Part shown: one piece after another, positions 26,077 through 36,554 of the stretch
Position numbering within the stretch: position 1 is the stretch's first letter
Layout of the letters: the number at the start of each line of letters is the position of its first letter
Origin: Sinorhizobium fredii
GTDB lineage: Bacteria > Pseudomonadota > Alphaproteobacteria > Rhizobiales > Rhizobiaceae
Direction of reading: 5' to 3'
DNA: 64,000 bases
Assembly (NCBI RefSeq): GCF_002944405.1
Contig: NZ_CP024307.1
Location: forward strand, 888,501 to 952,500
Notes under the pieces: model-generated
The model's database searches: none
What the model saw: only the letters and a program-made list of their open reading frames with translations
What the model was told of the DNA's origin: nothing
Program-made: the position numbers and the translations under genes

Positions 26077-26859
26077 ATGACGACGAGGACGACGACGGCG
26101 GAAACCGTGGACGCCTTTCACCGCGGGAAATTTCATCTGATCCAGCCGCTCGGCCAGGGCCATCGCTCCGGCATGGACGCGATGCTGCTTGCGGCACTCG
26201 TCTCGTGCGGGCGGCCGTGCCGCGTCGCTGATCTTGGTGCGGGCGCGGGTGCGGCCGGCATGGCGGTCGCCTCGCGGCTCGAAGAGGCAGAGGTCCTGCT
26301 CTTCGAGCGCTCGCCGATCATGGCGGACTTTGCCCGCCGCAGCCTTGCGCTGCCGGAGAACGCGCGCTTCGCGGCGCGGGTCGCGGTCCTCGAGGCGGAT
26401 GTTTCGCTGAACGGCAAGGCGCGTGCCGCCGCCGGCCTTCCGGACGATGCCTTCGATCACGTGATCATGAACCCGCCGTTCAACGATGCGGCCGACCGCA
26501 GGACGCCCGATCGCCTCAAGGCGGAGGCGCATGCGATGAGCGACGATCTCTTCGAGACCTGGATCAAGACGGCCGGGGCGATCATGAAACCCGGCGGACA
26601 GCTTTCGCTGATCGCCCGTCCGGAATCGATCGCCGAGATCCTTGCCGCCTGCGGCCGCCGTTTTGGCGGCATCGAAATCACGCCGCTCCTGCCGCGTGCC
26701 GGCGAGAATGCGGTAAGGATCCTGGTGACGGCCATCAAGCAGAGTCGCAAGCGTTTGGTGCTTCGGGCGCCGCTGATCATGCATGCCGAAGGGGCGCACC
26801 GTTTCGCGCCGGAGGTCGATGATCTCAACAATGGCCGCGCCGCCTATCACCGCCGATGA
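26077..26859 (+). CDS. TrmN6-like class I methyltransferase
   Basis: 260 residues with a Rossmann methyltransferase core: SAM motif VADLGAGAGAAGMAVAS (about 50-66) and the adenine N6-type motif NPPFND. This matches the tRNA1(Val) A37 N6-methyltransferase/HemK-like group (COG4123). The GKFHLIQPLGQGHRSGMDAMLLAA N-terminus is characteristic. The ATG at 26077 follows the DUF2007 gene by about 50 bases. The RNA substrate is inferred from the family. Confidence 0.85.
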   Translation: MTTRTTTAETVDAFHRGKFHLIQPLGQGHRSGMDAMLLAALVSCGRPCRVADLGAGAGAAGMAVASRLEEAEVLLFERSPIMADFARRSLALPENARFAARVAVLEADVSLNGKARAAAGLPDDAFDHVIMNPPFNDAADRRTPDRLKAEAHAMSDDLFETWIKTAGAIMKPGGQLSLIARPESIAEILAACGRRFGGIEITPLLPRAGENAVRILVTAIKQSRKRLVLRAPLIMHAEGAHRFAPEVDDLNNGRAAYHRR

Positions 26860-26937
26860 TTAACGGCAAGCGTGCCATTGCGTTTGCGGCGCCAATGCAT
26901 ACATGCAGGTTCGGGTTCGTATCGGGCAGGAGTTGAA

Positions 26938-27804
26938 ATGGCCGGATTCTTCAGAAAACTGATGCCAAGGCGTTTTCGCAAGGACGGGGTTGCGATTCCG
27001 ACGATCCGGCTTCACGGTACCATCATGTCCGGGGGCGGGCAGTTCCGTCCGGTCCTCAATCTCGGGACCGTGGCGCCCCTTCTGGAAAAGGCTTTCTCCG
27101 TCAAGGAGGCGCCCGCCGTTGCCATTTCCGTCAATTCGCCCGGCGGCTCGCCCGTCCAGTCGCGGCTGATCTATCAGCGCATCCGCGATCTTGCGGAGGA
27201 GAAGAAGAAGCGCGTGCTAATTTTCGTCGAGGACGTCGCTGCCTCGGGCGGCTACATGATCGCGCTCGCCGGCGACGAGATCATCGCCGATCCGAGTTCG
27301 ATCGTCGGTTCGATCGGCGTCGTGTCCGGCGGCTTCGGCTTTCCGGAGCTCCTGAAGAAGGTCGGCGTCGAGCGGCGCGTCTATACCGCCGGCGAGAACA
27401 AGGTCGTGCTCGACCCGTTCCAGCCGGAAAAGGAGCGCGACGTCGAGTTCCTCAAGAGCCTCCAGTTGGACATCCACGATACCTTCATCCAATTGGTCAA
27501 GGCCCGCCGCGGCTCGCTGCTTGCCGACCATCCCGATATATTTTCGGGTCTGTTCTGGACCGGGCGCCGCGGCCAGGAACTGGGCCTCGTCGATGGTCTC
27601 GGCGACATGCGCGGCGAAGTGAGGCGGCGCTATGGTGAGAAAGCCCGCCTGGAGCTCATTCAGCCGAGCCGCAGCCTATTCGGACGCCGCCAGCCCGGCG
27701 CGGCGGTGGATGGATCGATCGCCGCCCCCTTGGCGGCCTCGGCCGCTGCCGGCCTTATCGAGGCAATTGAGGAAAGGGCGCTTTGGGCACGCTTCGGCCT
27801 ATGA
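26938..27804 (+). CDS. S49-family serine peptidase (SppA/SohB-like)
   Basis: A 288-residue S49 protease domain. Motifs: VNSPGGSPVQS, VEDVAASGGYMIALA (catalytic Ser in ASGGY), and DPSSIVGSIGVVSGGFG. There is no clear signal peptide; the basic N-terminus (GFFRKLMPRRFRK) is followed by a weak hydrophobic stretch. Members degrade signal peptides or membrane proteins at the inner membrane; this is the short single-domain form. GGCAGGAG precedes the ATG at 26938. Confidence 0.9.
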   Translation: MAGFFRKLMPRRFRKDGVAIPTIRLHGTIMSGGGQFRPVLNLGTVAPLLEKAFSVKEAPAVAISVNSPGGSPVQSRLIYQRIRDLAEEKKKRVLIFVEDVAASGGYMIALAGDEIIADPSSIVGSIGVVSGGFGFPELLKKVGVERRVYTAGENKVVLDPFQPEKERDVEFLKSLQLDIHDTFIQLVKARRGSLLADHPDIFSGLFWTGRRGQELGLVDGLGDMRGEVRRRYGEKARLELIQPSRSLFGRRQPGAAVDGSIAAPLAASAAAGLIEAIEERALWARFGL

Positions 27805-27911
27805 GAGAATGGCTCCGGCATCTGGTCAGACGTGCAAGGCCGCTGTAACAAAAGCTGCTGCATCTCCTGTCCGACATTCCGTCTGATCCAAGGAGGAGCA
27901 GAGGAGAACCC

Positions 27912-28103
27912 ATGCCGCAGATCATTCTGCTCTTGATCATTGCCCTGATCGCCTGGATCGGCTACCGCAAGTTCATAGCTGATGCCAAAAGAGTGACGCG
28001 TCAACAGGAACGCTTGCGCCGGGAGCGCCAGACCGGGGCCAACGGGACGCTCATCAAGGATCCGGAAACCGGGGAATACCGCCTGAAGCGCGAGGACGAG
28101 TGA
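27912..28103 (+). CDS. Small single-pass membrane protein
   Basis: 63 residues: a hydrophobic helix (2-18, PQIILLLIIALIAWIGY) followed by a highly charged Lys/Arg/Glu segment and LIKDPETGEYRLKRED. Ribosome binding sites AAGGAGGAG and GAGGAG precede the ATG. It lies directly upstream of glyQ and is probably co-transcribed. The function is unknown. Confidence 0.8.
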   Translation: MPQIILLLIIALIAWIGYRKFIADAKRVTRQQERLRRERQTGANGTLIKDPETGEYRLKREDE

Positions 28104-28211
28104 GGTCTGCCGAATTCGTCGACCGATCTGCCGTCCGGCCAAGGCGCTTGACCCTTGACCTGCGGCATGGCACCTGTCCCGGCAAGATTTCGATGAATTC
28201 GGACGTGATCC

Positions 28212-29174
28212 ATGACCACTGCCTCCCTGCCGGACCATATGAACCCGAAGCGCTCCTTTCAGGCCCTGATCCTTACGCTGCACAACTACTGGGCCGACAA
28301 GGGCTGCGCCGTGCTTCAGCCCTATGACATGGAGGTTGGGGCCGGTACGTTCCATCCGGCGACGACGCTACGCGCGCTCGGGCCGAAGCCGTGGCGGGCG
28401 GCCTATGTCCAACCGTCGCGCCGCCCGACCGATGGCCGCTACGGCGAGAACCCCAACCGGCTCCAACACTACTACCAATATCAGGTTCTTCTGAAGCCGA
28501 ATCCGTCCAACCTTCAGGAACTCTACCTCGGCTCGCTGGAAGCGATCGGCCTCGATCCGCTGCTGCACGACATCCGCTTCGTCGAGGACGATTGGGAAAG
28601 CCCGACGCTCGGCGCCTGGGGGCTTGGCTGGGAGTGCTGGTGCGACGGCATGGAAGTCTCGCAGTTCACCTATTTCCAGCAGGTCTGCGGCATCGAGTGC
28701 TCGCCGGTTTCCGGCGAGTTGACCTATGGCCTTGAGCGCCTGGCGATGTATGTCCAGGGCGTCGACAATGTCTACGACCTGAATTTCAACGGCCGCGAGG
28801 GTGCCGAGAAGATCACTTATGGCGACGTGTTCCTGCAGGCCGAGCAGGAATATTCGCGGCACAATTTCGAATATGCCAACACGGCGATGCTGCATCAGCA
28901 CTTCATCGACGCCGAGAAGGAGTGCATGGCGCTGCTCGCCGCCGGCGCGCCCGGCGACGCCAGCAACAACCGCCTGCACAAATGCGTTCTCCCCGCCTAT
29001 GACCAGTGCATCAAGGCGAGCCACGTCTTCAATCTCTTGGATGCCCGCGGCGTCATCTCCGTGACCGAACGGCAGAGCTATATCCTGCGGGTGCGCACGC
29101 TTGCCAAAGCCTGTGGAGAGGCCTTTCTGCTGACCGACGCTGGGGGTGCGAACGCAGCGAGAGACGCGGCCTGA
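28212..29174 (+). CDS. glyQ: Glycyl-tRNA synthetase alpha subunit
   Basis: A 320-residue class II synthetase alpha chain, unmistakable from [60 protein letters not shown] and [14 protein letters not shown] segments. With GlyS it forms the alpha2-beta2 bacterial GlyRS that charges tRNA-Gly. Three genes separate it from glyS, all but one on the same strand. Confidence 0.97.
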   Translation: MTTASLPDHMNPKRSFQALILTLHNYWADKGCAVLQPYDMEVGAGTFHPATTLRALGPKPWRAAYVQPSRRPTDGRYGENPNRLQHYYQYQVLLKPNPSNLQELYLGSLEAIGLDPLLHDIRFVEDDWESPTLGAWGLGWECWCDGMEVSQFTYFQQVCGIECSPVSGELTYGLERLAMYVQGVDNVYDLNFNGREGAEKITYGDVFLQAEQEYSRHNFEYANTAMLHQHFIDAEKECMALLAAGAPGDASNNRLHKCVLPAYDQCIKASHVFNLLDARGVISVTERQSYILRVRTLAKACGEAFLLTDAGGANAARDAA

Positions 29175-29456
29175 TCAGGCGAGCCTGATCTTTCGGCCGC
29201 ATGGCATGGTGGCGTGCCTCTTCTCGGAGGTCCGCGCGCCGGAAGCCGACACCATGTTCTGCAGGCAAAAGAACTCGCTGCCATCGAGCCGCCACATCGG
29301 CTCCAGCCTCATCGAGGCGCTGTTCGTCAACTCGCCGGCATAGATCTGTAATGCGCGGCGAACGCCGGTCGGCCTCTCGACCGGGGCTGCGCTCGCATGG
29401 GCAGCGAAGAGCGCCGTAAAGGCGACAACGTTGATGAAAGTGGCGAGCGAGCCCAT
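29175..29456 (-). CDS. Small secreted protein of unknown function
   Basis: 93 residues with a signal peptide (GSLATFINVVAFTALFAAHASA, cleavage about residue 23) and a mature part with PVERPTGVRRALQIYAGELTNSASMRLEPMWRLDGSEFFCLQNM. It lies on the opposite strand, tail to tail with glyQ and adjoining its stop codon. The ATG at 29456 has a weak AGGAC site; an upstream ATG at 29504 would put 16 residues before the signal. I do not recognise the family. Confidence 0.6.
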   Translation of the reverse strand: MGSLATFINVVAFTALFAAHASAAPVERPTGVRRALQIYAGELTNSASMRLEPMWRLDGSEFFCLQNMVSASGARTSEKRHATMPCGRKIRLA

Positions 29457-29750
29457 GGTCCTGTCTGCGTGCTGTGGTTGTTTGATGATCTGAGTATCGG
29501 CCATCGGCGGCCATCGTGCCGTTACCCGCGGAACAACTCGGTGCCTGGCGACGTCGCTACATCGAGAAGGGGCAAGGCGGCGCTTTTGACAGGCCCCGGC
29601 TGGTGGTCGGCAATCGTGCGGATGAGCCGGTTCGGCCGCGGACATGCCTTGGAATTGGAGCGGGGAAATCTGCGCATTTTGCCTGCGCGTCCAGTATCTC
29701 GCAGGCGGAGTCGGTGTTAACCTCCCGCGGGTTTCGAAGGAGGGCATTTC

Positions 29751-30299
29751 ATGATCGGGCTGGCAATCGGGGTCGCCGTGATCCTGTACCTGGTGTTCGT
29801 CTACAACGGCCTCGTCAAGGCGCGGCAGATGGCGGAAGAGGCCTGGTCCGGCATCGACGTGCAGTTGAAGCGCCGCGCCGACCTCATCCCCAACCTGATC
29901 GAGACGGTGAAGGGCTATGCGGCACACGAGAAGACGACGCTCGAGGAAGTCGTCGCCCTGCGCAACCGGGCCCAGGCTGTCCCCGAGGGCGATGTCGCCG
30001 CGCGAGCGGCAGCCGAGGGGGCGCTCTCGCAGGCGCTCGGCCGTGTCTTTGCGCTCGCAGAAGCCTATCCGGATCTGAAGGCGAATGAGAACTTCGCCGA
30101 GCTACAGGGCTCGCTGGAAACGATCGAAGGCGAGATCCAGATGTCGCGCCGCTATTACAACGGTGCCGCCCGGGACCTCAACGTCAAGGTCGAAAGCTTC
30201 CCGTCCAACCTGATCGCCAGCGCTTTCCGCTTTGCCAAGGCCAGCTATTTCGAGATCACCAACGAAGCGGATCGCGCCGTGCCGTCGGTCAAGTTTTGA
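29751..30299 (+). CDS. LemA-family protein
   Basis: A 182-residue LemA protein: N-terminal membrane helix (about 1-19), then an all-helical domain with YNGLVKARQMAEEAWSGIDVQLKRRADLIPNLIETVKGYAAHEK and FPSNLIASAFRFAKASYFEI. GAAGGAGGG precedes the ATG. It is 24 bases upstream of the DUF2207 gene; LemA and Gly-rich-tailed membrane proteins often occur together. Biological function is poorly defined. Confidence 0.92.
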   Translation: MIGLAIGVAVILYLVFVYNGLVKARQMAEEAWSGIDVQLKRRADLIPNLIETVKGYAAHEKTTLEEVVALRNRAQAVPEGDVAARAAAEGALSQALGRVFALAEAYPDLKANENFAELQGSLETIEGEIQMSRRYYNGAARDLNVKVESFPSNLIASAFRFAKASYFEITNEADRAVPSVKF

Positions 30300-30323
30300 G
30301 ACGGTCCGGAAGAGGAAATCCCG

Positions 30324-32261
30324 ATGAAGCGGCTTCTGGCGGCGCTTTCTTTCGTGCTTATCGTGCTCGCCGCATCGTGCCCGGCTGCGGCGGAAGAGAT
30401 CATCTCGTCCTATCATTCGGTCATCGACGTCGCCAAGGACGGCACCCTCACGGTGACCGAAACGATAACCGCGAATGTCGAGGGCAAACAGATCCGCCGC
30501 GGCATCTATCGTGACTTTCCGCTAACCTTTATCGACCCGAACGGCCGCCGCGTCCGGGCGGATTTCAAGCTCGTATCCGTCGAACGTGATGGCGAGCAGG
30601 AGGAGTACCGGACCGAATCGATCAGCGACGGCATCCGCATCTATACCGGCAATGCCGAGGTCTTCCTGCCGCGCGGCGAGCATATATTTCAGATCACCTA
30701 TGAGACCGGCCGCCAGATACGCTTCTTCAACGATCACGACGAGCTCTACTGGAACGTCACCGGTACCGGATGGGCCTTCCCGATCGAGGAGGCGACCGCC
30801 ACCGTGACTCTGCCGGATGGCGTCGTGGCCCAGGCGCTCGACGTCTTTACCGGCGGCTACGGCGCCACCGGCAAGGACGCGCGCGCGGTCGAGGAGGGAG
30901 GCGAGGTCTTCTTTGCCACCACGCGCAGGCTTCGACCGCAGGAGGGCCTGACCATCGCGATCAAGCTGCCGAAGGGCAGCATCGACCAGCCGAGTGCCTC
31001 CCAGCAGAACATCTGGTGGCTGCGCGACCACCTGGCGCTTGTCATCGCCGGCGCCGGCCTTGTCGTCGTGAGCCTCTATTACGGGCGGGCCTGGCTGCTC
31101 GTCGGGCGCGATCCCGCCCGCGGCGTGATGGTTCCGCGCTGGGATCCGCCGGACGGCATTTCGCCGGCCCTCGTCAATTACATCGACAACAAGGGATTTT
31201 CCGGCGAGGGCTGGACGGCGCTCTCGGCTGCGGTGCTCGACCTGGCGGTGAAGGGATATGTCGTCCTCGACGATCTGAAGAGTGCCATCGTCGTCTCGGC
31301 GACGGGCAAGAGCGGCGGTGAAAAGCTCCCGGCGGGCGAGGCGGCGCTGATGAAGGCGGTCAAGGCGGCCGGCGGCACGCTCAAGATCGATCGGGCGAAC
31401 GGCAAGGCGGTGGCAGCCGCCGGTTCCAGCTTCCGCAGCGCCATGGAGCGCGAGCACCGCGGCAAATACTACCGGGCCAATATCGGCTACATCATCGGTG
31501 GCGCGGTGCTTTCGATCGTTGCGCTGGCGGGGCTTTTCATCTTCGGCCACCTCAGCGAAGAGACCATTCCCTTTCTCATCGTCCCGGTGTTTTTCGCCGT
31601 GTTCGTCTCCGGTTTTGCCGTTTCGGTCGGCAAGTCCCTGAGGCGCGGAGCGAGCCTCATGCGGCGCATCCTGTCGATCGTCGCGCTGGCCTTCATCGGT
31701 TTCGTCCTGTTCGCCGTCTTTTCGAGCATTCTGGCGGTCCTCTTCATTTCGGCAACCGAACCGGACGACCTGCCGCTGTTTTTCGCGGTCGGCGGCATCG
31801 TGCTCGTCAACGGCCTCTTCTATTACCTGATGGGAGCGCCGACGCCGCTCGGCAGCCGGATGATGGACGGTATTGATGGGCTCCGGCAATATATGACGCT
31901 TGCCGAGCAGGATCGGCTGAACATGCAGGGCGCGCCGGAAATGTCGCCGCGGCATTTCGAGACGCTATTGCCCTATGCTGTGGCGCTCGGCGTCGAGAAG
32001 CCATGGACCGAGGCGTTCGATCGTTGGCTGCTGGCGGCAGCCGGAGGGGCGGCAGCCGCCGCCTACCAGCCGAGCTGGTATCAGGGCGATTCTTTCGGCC
32101 CCGGATCTTTCTCCGACACGATCGGCGGCTTCGCCGGCTCGATGGCCGATACCATGACGTCATCGCTGCCGCCTCCGCCCAAGAGTTCGTCCTCCGGCTT
32201 CTCTTCCGGCGGCGGCTTTTCCGGCGGCGGCGGTGGTGGTGGCGGTGGCGGCGGCTGGTAG
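30324..32261 (+). CDS. DUF2207 membrane protein with glycine-rich tail
   Basis: 645 residues. Signal peptide (about 1-22); extracytoplasmic DUF2207 domain (about 24-220; IISSYHSVIDVAKDGTLTVTETI, RRGIYRDFP, ITYETGRQIRFFNDHDELYWNVTGTGWAFPIEEATATVTLP). One membrane helix near 232-252 and further helices between about 385 and 510 follow. A cytoplasmic segment leads to a C-terminus of Ser/Gly repeats ending in about eleven glycines and a Trp. The tail resembles that of TPM-domain proteins that accompany LemA. It forms a two-gene operon with lemA. Function unknown. Confidence 0.88.
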   Translation: MKRLLAALSFVLIVLAASCPAAAEEIISSYHSVIDVAKDGTLTVTETITANVEGKQIRRGIYRDFPLTFIDPNGRRVRADFKLVSVERDGEQEEYRTESISDGIRIYTGNAEVFLPRGEHIFQITYETGRQIRFFNDHDELYWNVTGTGWAFPIEEATATVTLPDGVVAQALDVFTGGYGATGKDARAVEEGGEVFFATTRRLRPQEGLTIAIKLPKGSIDQPSASQQNIWWLRDHLALVIAGAGLVVVSLYYGRAWLLVGRDPARGVMVPRWDPPDGISPALVNYIDNKGFSGEGWTALSAAVLDLAVKGYVVLDDLKSAIVVSATGKSGGEKLPAGEAALMKAVKAAGGTLKIDRANGKAVAAAGSSFRSAMEREHRGKYYRANIGYIIGGAVLSIVALAGLFIFGHLSEETIPFLIVPVFFAVFVSGFAVSVGKSLRRGASLMRRILSIVALAFIGFVLFAVFSSILAVLFISATEPDDLPLFFAVGGIVLVNGLFYYLMGAPTPLGSRMMDGIDGLRQYMTLAEQDRLNMQGAPEMSPRHFETLLPYAVALGVEKPWTEAFDRWLLAAAGGAAAAAYQPSWYQGDSFGPGSFSDTIGGFAGSMADTMTSSLPPPPKSSSSGFSSGGGFSGGGGGGGGGGGW

Positions 32262-32350
32262 GAGGCCAATTTCCTCGCCGCACTTGATGACATTTTCGCC
32301 CCGGCTTGCTAAGTCGAGCCACCCACCGGAATAGAACAAAGTCTCGATTG

Positions 32351-34516
32351 ATGCCCGATCTTCTTATTGAACTGCGCTCCGAAGAAATCCCTGCCCGCAT
32401 GCAGCGCAAGGCGGCCGGCGACCTGAAGAAGCTCGTGACTGACGCACTGGTCGAGGCGGGCCTCACCTATGAGGGGGCACGCGAATATTGGACGCCGCGG
32501 CGGCTGACGCTCGACATCCGCGGCCTCAATGCGCGCTCCGCCGATGTCCGCGAGGAGCGCAAGGGGCCGCGCACCGACGCCAACGCGAAGGCGATCGAAG
32601 GCTTTCTGCGTGCCGCGGGCCTCTCCTCCATCAGCGAGGCCCATGTCCACAGCGATCCGAAGAAAGGCGAATTCTACGTCGCCCATATCGTCAAGCCGGG
32701 CCGCGACGCGGAAGACATCATCGCCGAGGTGATGCCCACGATCATTCGCGACTTCCCCTGGCCGAAGTCCATGCGCTCCGGTGCCGCCTCCGCGAGGCCG
32801 GGCAGCTTGCGCTGGGTGCGGCCCCTGCAATCGGTCATATGCACCTTCGGGGCTGAAACCGAGGAGACAAGGGTCATTCCCTTCGAGGTCGACGGCATAG
32901 TCGCCTCGAACGTCACCTACGGCCACCGCTTTCACGCACCCGAGGCGATCACCGTGCGCCGCTTCGCCGACTATGCCGACAAGCTCGAAAAGGCGAAGGT
33001 CGTGCTCGACGCCGAGCGCCGCAAGGAGATCATCGGCGCTGACGCGCGTAACGTCGCCTTTGCCAACGGGCTCGAATTGGTCGAGGACGAGGGCCTGCTT
33101 GAGGAAGTGGCAGGTCTCGTCGAATGGCCGAGGGTGCTGATGGGAAGCTTCGAGGAGAGCTATCTCGAGATTCCCTCCGAGATCATCCGGCTGACGATCA
33201 AGACCAATCAGAAATGTTTCGTGACCCGGCAGCCGGGCGCGGAAACGCTGTCGAACCGGTTCATCCTCGTTTCGAATATCGAGGCGAAGGACGGCGGCAG
33301 GGAAATCGTCCACGGCAACGGCAAGGTTGTGCGAGCGCGCCTCTCCGACGCGGCGCACTTCTGGAAACGCGACCAGGGCGATTTGCCGGATCTCGAGACG
33401 CTGAAGCCGTCCGCCGAAAAATTCGGGCTCGATCTTCAGAAGCCGCTCGACCAGCGCATGGCCAAGCTCGACGCGCTGAACGTCACCTTCCATGCCAAGC
33501 TCGGAACGCAGGGCGAGCGCGTCCTCCGCATCCGTTCGATCGCCTTGGCGCTTGCCGAGGTCACCGGCGCCGACCAGGCTCTGGTGGCGCGCGCCGCCGT
33601 GCTTGCCAAGGCGGATCTGCGCACCGAGGCCGTCGGCGAGTTTCCCGAGCTGCAGGGCATCATGGGCCACAAATACGCGGTTCTGCAGGGCGAGGACGCG
33701 GCGGTCTCCAATGCGATCGAGGACCATTACAAGCCGCAAGGTCCCTCCGACCGGGTGCCGACCGATCCCGTGGCGGTGGCGGTTGCGCTTGCCGACAAGC
33801 TCGATACGCTCGTCGGCTTCTGGGCGATCGACGAGAAGCCGACCGGCTCGAAGGATCCCTATGCGCTGCGGCGTGCCGCACTCGGCGTCATCCGGCTCGT
33901 TCTCGAAGGCAAGGCGCGTCTGCCGCTGCTGCCGTTCTTCGACATCGCGCTGAAAGCCCAGAGGGCGCAGCGCCCCGAACTGGCCGGCGATATTGCCGCA
34001 GACCTTCTCGCCTTCTTCCATGATCGCCTGAAGGTCTATCTGCGCGATCTCGGGGCGCGCTACGACCTGATCGACGCGGTGTTGACGTCGGATGCGGACG
34101 ACCTGTTGATGATCGCGCGCCGTGTCGAAGCACTCACTGCCTTCATCACGGCCGAGGAGGGCAGGAACCTGCTTGCCGGCACCAAGCGCGCCACGCAGAT
34201 CCTCGCGGCCGAAGAGAAGAAGGGCACCGAAGTCGCAGACGCGGTGGACGAGAAACTTTTCAGCCTCGATGCGGAGCGGACCCTGCACGCTTCGATCAAG
34301 CTTGCCGCCGGCGATGCGCGCGAAGCGATCGTCAAGGAGGATTTCCGCTCCGCCATGGCGGCGCTCTCCAAATTGCGCGAGCCGGTCGATGTGTTTTTCA
34401 ACGACGTGCTCGTCAATGACGAGGACAAGGCGATCCGTGCCAACCGGCTGGCGCTCCTGGGGCTGATCCGCTCGGCGACCGGCGAGGTTGCGGACTTTTC
34501 GAAGATTTCCGGATAG
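32351..34516 (+). CDS. glyS: Glycyl-tRNA synthetase beta subunit
   Basis: A 721-residue GlyRS beta chain beginning [18 protein letters not shown], with [15 protein letters not shown], the HD-like [13 protein letters not shown], and the C-terminal anticodon-binding (DALR-like) region ending KIREP-type sequence [19 protein letters not shown]. The ATG at 32351 matches the family N-terminus. It follows the lemA-DUF2207 pair by about 90 bases. Confidence 0.96.
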   Translation: MPDLLIELRSEEIPARMQRKAAGDLKKLVTDALVEAGLTYEGAREYWTPRRLTLDIRGLNARSADVREERKGPRTDANAKAIEGFLRAAGLSSISEAHVHSDPKKGEFYVAHIVKPGRDAEDIIAEVMPTIIRDFPWPKSMRSGAASARPGSLRWVRPLQSVICTFGAETEETRVIPFEVDGIVASNVTYGHRFHAPEAITVRRFADYADKLEKAKVVLDAERRKEIIGADARNVAFANGLELVEDEGLLEEVAGLVEWPRVLMGSFEESYLEIPSEIIRLTIKTNQKCFVTRQPGAETLSNRFILVSNIEAKDGGREIVHGNGKVVRARLSDAAHFWKRDQGDLPDLETLKPSAEKFGLDLQKPLDQRMAKLDALNVTFHAKLGTQGERVLRIRSIALALAEVTGADQALVARAAVLAKADLRTEAVGEFPELQGIMGHKYAVLQGEDAAVSNAIEDHYKPQGPSDRVPTDPVAVAVALADKLDTLVGFWAIDEKPTGSKDPYALRRAALGVIRLVLEGKARLPLLPFFDIALKAQRAQRPELAGDIAADLLAFFHDRLKVYLRDLGARYDLIDAVLTSDADDLLMIARRVEALTAFITAEEGRNLLAGTKRATQILAAEEKKGTEVADAVDEKLFSLDAERTLHASIKLAAGDAREAIVKEDFRSAMAALSKLREPVDVFFNDVLVNDEDKAIRANRLALLGLIRSATGEVADFSKISG

Positions 34517-34538
34517 GTGCTTTCGGTTGGGCTGAGGT

Positions 34539-34559
34539 GCCTGTCGACAACCGACAGGC
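34539..34559 (+). terminator. Hairpin after glyS
   Basis: GCCTGTCG (34539-34546) and CGACAGGC (34552-34559) form a perfect 8-bp stem with a 5-base loop, 22 bases after the glyS stop. No long T-run follows. Its position argues against the GTG start at 34537 for the next gene. Confidence 0.5.
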
Positions 34560-34578
34560 GCTTCCCTATCTGTGCAGG

Positions 34579-35460
34579 ATGACGAACCACCATCCGAGCG
34601 CAGGTGCAGGTGCCATCGAGCCTCCGGGCCTGAGCCGACGTGGCGACTGGATCGCCCTCGCCGAGGATGCGGTTCCCTTCGAGCGCATCGAAGCCTTCTT
34701 TGCCGGACGGGCCTACGAGCCGCACCGCCACGATACCTATGGCGTCGGCCAGACGCTTACAGGCGTTCAGAGTTTTCGTTATCGCGGCGCGGAGCGCACC
34801 AGCCTTCCCGGCGCAACGATGGTGCTGCATCCCGACGAATTGCATGACGGCCAGGCCGGTGCCGAGGAAGGATTCCGCTACCGGATGATCTATATCGAGC
34901 CGGCCGCCATCCAGGCGGTGCTCGGCGGCCGGCCGTTGCCGTTCATAAAAGGCGGCATCTCGTCCGATCCGCGCCTGTTCGCCGCGGTTCACGCTCTCTT
35001 GCCGGCGACGGACACCCGCATCGATGCCCTGGAGTTCGAAGACGGCCTCTTCGAGCTTGCCCATGCGCTCGAGGCGGCTGCGGGCGGCCATGCAAAGCCT
35101 GGCGGGGCGCTCGACTATGGCGCCGCCGAACGCGCGCGCCTCTACCTCGATGATCTGCCCGAGGGAACCGTAACGCTTGAGCGTCTGGAGGCGATCAGCG
35201 GCCGGGATCGCTGGGGACTCAGCCGTGACTTCCGCCGGCTGTTCGGGACGAGCCCTTATCGTTATCTGGTGCAGCGGCGCCTCGATGCGGTGAAGGCCGA
35301 CCTCCGGCGCGGTGTCGGGGCGGCTGAGGCCGCCCTTGCTGCCGGATTTGCCGATCAGGCGCATATGAGCCGCCATTTCAAGAAGGCCTTCGGCGTCTCG
35401 CCGGGCCGTTGGCTGCGCATGGCGGGGCCGGCGCCTTTAGAAATCCCGCCGCGCACCTGA
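34579..35460 (+). CDS. AraC-family regulator with cupin sensor domain
   Basis: A 293-residue AraC-family protein: an N-terminal AraC-type cupin (about 30-125; [33 protein letters not shown]) and a C-terminal double helix-turn-helix (about 185-280; [59 protein letters not shown]). The ATG at 34579 is chosen over the in-frame GTG at 34537, which lies on a hairpin. It is followed on the same strand by cupin and LysE-type exporter genes, whose expression it may control. Confidence 0.88.
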   Translation: MTNHHPSAGAGAIEPPGLSRRGDWIALAEDAVPFERIEAFFAGRAYEPHRHDTYGVGQTLTGVQSFRYRGAERTSLPGATMVLHPDELHDGQAGAEEGFRYRMIYIEPAAIQAVLGGRPLPFIKGGISSDPRLFAAVHALLPATDTRIDALEFEDGLFELAHALEAAAGGHAKPGGALDYGAAERARLYLDDLPEGTVTLERLEAISGRDRWGLSRDFRRLFGTSPYRYLVQRRLDAVKADLRRGVGAAEAALAAGFADQAHMSRHFKKAFGVSPGRWLRMAGPAPLEIPPRT

Positions 35461-35536
35461 TTCCTGCACGATCGTTCAAGACCCCGGTTGCCTGAACTGC
35501 TGTAGTCCCGGCCGAAACAGCCTGAGGAACGCAGCC

Positions 35537-35914
35537 ATGACCCTATCCAGCATCTACGCGCCGATCAATTTTGCCGAGAAGCTCACGAAGTTCGCCGATC
35601 AGTGGCAGCCGCGCGTAATCGCCGAACTCAACGACTACCAGTTTAAGATCGTCCGTATCGAGGGCGATTTCATCTGGCACGATCATCCTGAAACCGACGA
35701 GGCCTTCATCGTTCTTGACGGCACGCTCCGGATCGACTTCCGCGACGGTTCGGTCACGCTCGGCCCCGGCGAAATGTACATCGTCCCCAAGGGCGTCGAA
35801 CACAAGCCCTATGCGGCAAGTGAGGTGAAGATGCTGCTCATCGAGCCGAGGGGAACGGTAAACACCGGGCAGTCGGGCGGCGAACGCACCGCTGCGAGTG
35901 ACATGTGGATCTGA
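35537..35914 (+). CDS. Single-domain cupin protein
   Basis: A 125-residue cupin. Metal-ligand motif 1 is near [22 protein letters not shown], with His, His and Glu ligands, and motif 2 is [14 protein letters not shown]. It ends [17 protein letters not shown], typical of the mannose-6-phosphate-isomerase-like small cupins. The substrate is unknown. It is separated from the exporter gene by 4 bases. Confidence 0.87.
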   Translation: MTLSSIYAPINFAEKLTKFADQWQPRVIAELNDYQFKIVRIEGDFIWHDHPETDEAFIVLDGTLRIDFRDGSVTLGPGEMYIVPKGVEHKPYAASEVKMLLIEPRGTVNTGQSGGERTAASDMWI

Positions 35915-35918
35915 TGCG

Positions 35919-36530
35919 ATGGTCCGTGACCTCGCGCTTCTTGCACTTGCGGCCCTGCCGCTGATGGGCAGCCCCGGCCCGGCGACGCTCAGCCTCGCCG
36001 GCATGGCGGCGGCCCACGGTGTCGTCCGCAGCTTCCGCTATGCCGCCGGCATCAACACAGGCACGATTGCCGTCGTTCTGCTGATCGCGACGGGAACGAC
36101 TGCGATCGTTCTCGGCCTGCCGGGGATGAAGACGGCAACAATGGTCCTTGCCGGGCTCTACATGCTTTACCTTGCCTGGCGCATTGCGACCGCGCCGCCG
36201 GTCGGCTCCGGTGAGCAAGGATCGCACCGTCCCTCGTTCCTCGGCGGCTTTGCACTGGCGATCGCCAACCCCAAGGCCTACGGGGCGATCGGCTCGCTCT
36301 ATGTGGGAAGCCTTGTCGAAGCACAGCAGGGGGCATACACGACCGCTGCAAAAGTCCTGGTCCTGGCGATCGTCGCGGTAACGGTGAACACGACCTGGCT
36401 TGCCTTCGGCGCGGCCATTGCAGCGGCTTTGCGGGATCCGCGGAAGGCGCGGATAGCCAACATCGTTTTTGCACTTCTGCTGCTTCTATCGCTTGCTCCG
36501 CTGCTGCTCAGCTCGCCCCTTGAGCGTTAG
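35919..36530 (+). CDS. LysE/RhtB-family exporter
   Basis: 203 residues with about six membrane helices and the N-terminal LysE-family signature PLMGSPGPATLSLAGMAAAHG. Members export amino acids and related metabolites across the inner membrane. It starts 4 bases after the cupin gene and is probably translationally linked to it. The upstream AraC-type regulator is the likely controller. Substrate unknown. Confidence 0.88.
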   Translation: MVRDLALLALAALPLMGSPGPATLSLAGMAAAHGVVRSFRYAAGINTGTIAVVLLIATGTTAIVLGLPGMKTATMVLAGLYMLYLAWRIATAPPVGSGEQGSHRPSFLGGFALAIANPKAYGAIGSLYVGSLVEAQQGAYTTAAKVLVLAIVAVTVNTTWLAFGAAIAAALRDPRKARIANIVFALLLLLSLAPLLLSSPLER

Positions 36531-36554
36531 CACCCGGAGGTCTATGAACGCGCC

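Noticed and set aside
34537..34578. GTG start for the AraC-family gene
   Set aside because: The codon sits beside the 8-bp hairpin after glyS and adds residues unlike the family; the ATG at 34579 is better.
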